From Chitinophagales bacterium (lineage in GTDB: Bacteria; Bacteroidota; Bacteroidia; Chitinophagales; CAIODY01): 6,184 nt of DNA. Positions within the stretch are counted from its first letter, which is position 1, and every line of letters starts with the position of its first letter. Below, in pieces: positions 6,081 to 6,184 of the stretch. Location of the stretch: positions 1 to 6,184 of the forward strand of contig JAHEYX010000194.1 of the NCBI GenBank assembly GCA_023251415.1, given 5' to 3'. The notes below the pieces were generated by a model. The model was not told the DNA's origin, searched no databases, and saw nothing but the letters and a program-made list of their open reading frames with translations. The translations under genes were made by a program, and so were the position numbers.

Positions 6081-6184
6081 TGAGTGGACAAATTAGTTAA
6101 GCCCTTAAGCCCTAACTTTAACCCATGGAAAGACAAAAACGAACCGAATACAGCAGCGAATTTAAAATCAAAGCTGTAGAATTA
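6081..6184 (+). mobile_element. IS3-family insertion sequence, left end (partial)
   Basis: The apparent left end is at about 6081, starting TGAGTGGACAAATTAG; IS3-family ends typically begin with TG. It lies 44 bases before a transposase OrfA start. The end region includes a tandem TTAAGCCC TTAAGCCC (6097-6112). The boundary is supported by the adjacent minus-strand frame stopping being coherent at exactly this point. The right end, the target duplication and the orfB part are outside the window, so the boundary may be off by a few bases. Confidence 0.7.
6125..6184 (+). CDS. IS3-family transposase OrfA, N-terminal 20 residues (partial)
   Basis: ATG at 6125 opens a frame that runs to the right edge and reads MERQKRTEYSSEFKIKAVEL. 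The RxxYSxEFKxxAVxL pattern is the start of the HTH_Tnp_1 helix-turn-helix domain of IS3/IS911-type OrfA, which binds the element's terminal inverted repeats. In this family OrfA is about 90-120 residues and is normally followed by an overlapping orfB (DDE integrase core) reached by -1 frameshifting; neither can be seen here. It is transcribed away from the disrupted gene on its left. The start fits the family: the conserved block begins 8 residues in, as usual. Confidence 0.88.
   Translation, partial: MERQKRTEYSSEFKIKAVEL

Overview
The window looks like a piece of a Bacteroidota chromosome. The DNA is AT-rich. One protein ends in a type IX secretion (T9SS) type A sorting domain. Another carries the 'VGVGTT.P..KL' and 'PDYVFDK.Y.L.....L..YI..NKHLPGV' signatures common in that phylum, and a third has a '3-coathanger stack'-like N-terminus. 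No strong Shine-Dalgarno sequences stand out. These are family-level impressions from reading the sequence; the genus cannot be named.

Layout. Positions 1-4920 hold three minus-strand genes, all reading leftward with gaps of only 36 and 37 bases, so they are probably one operon. In transcription order they are: a 363-residue secreted fibre-like protein with a C-terminal coiled coil (3829-4920); a 152-residue secreted mini-protein made of one RHS/YD-type motif, a proline-rich linker and a T9SS sorting domain (3334-3792); and the first 1098 residues of a giant SpvB/TcB-type protein (1-3296). The giant protein has seven FG-GAP-like Asp motifs and a TcdB-middle-like region. It runs off the left edge, where RHS repeats and a variable C-terminus would be expected. 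It is the largest gene in the window but has no stop codon inside it.

Positions 4921-6011 hold no gene I can support. They contain a possible promoter for the operon, an AT-rich stretch, a cluster of short inverted repeats ending in a very clear stem-loop terminator (5606-5639), a perfect 10-bp hairpin with a GAGA tetraloop (5792-5815), and families of short repeats. Positions 6012-6080 are the last 23 codons (minus strand) of a gene cut by an insertion sequence. The apparent left end of that element, an IS3-family member, starts at about 6081, and the first 20 codons of its transposase OrfA reach the right edge.

How the genes may work together (inference): all three operon products have signal peptides. 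The large protein belongs to the family that forms toxin-encapsulating RHS/TcB shells. The mini-protein pairs an isolated piece of RHS-like sequence with an outer-membrane export tag. The fibre-like protein has a tail-fibre-like C-terminus with a coiled coil. A cell-surface or secreted toxin/adhesin assembly using T9SS is a plausible reading, but nothing here shows the toxin domain or an immunity gene.
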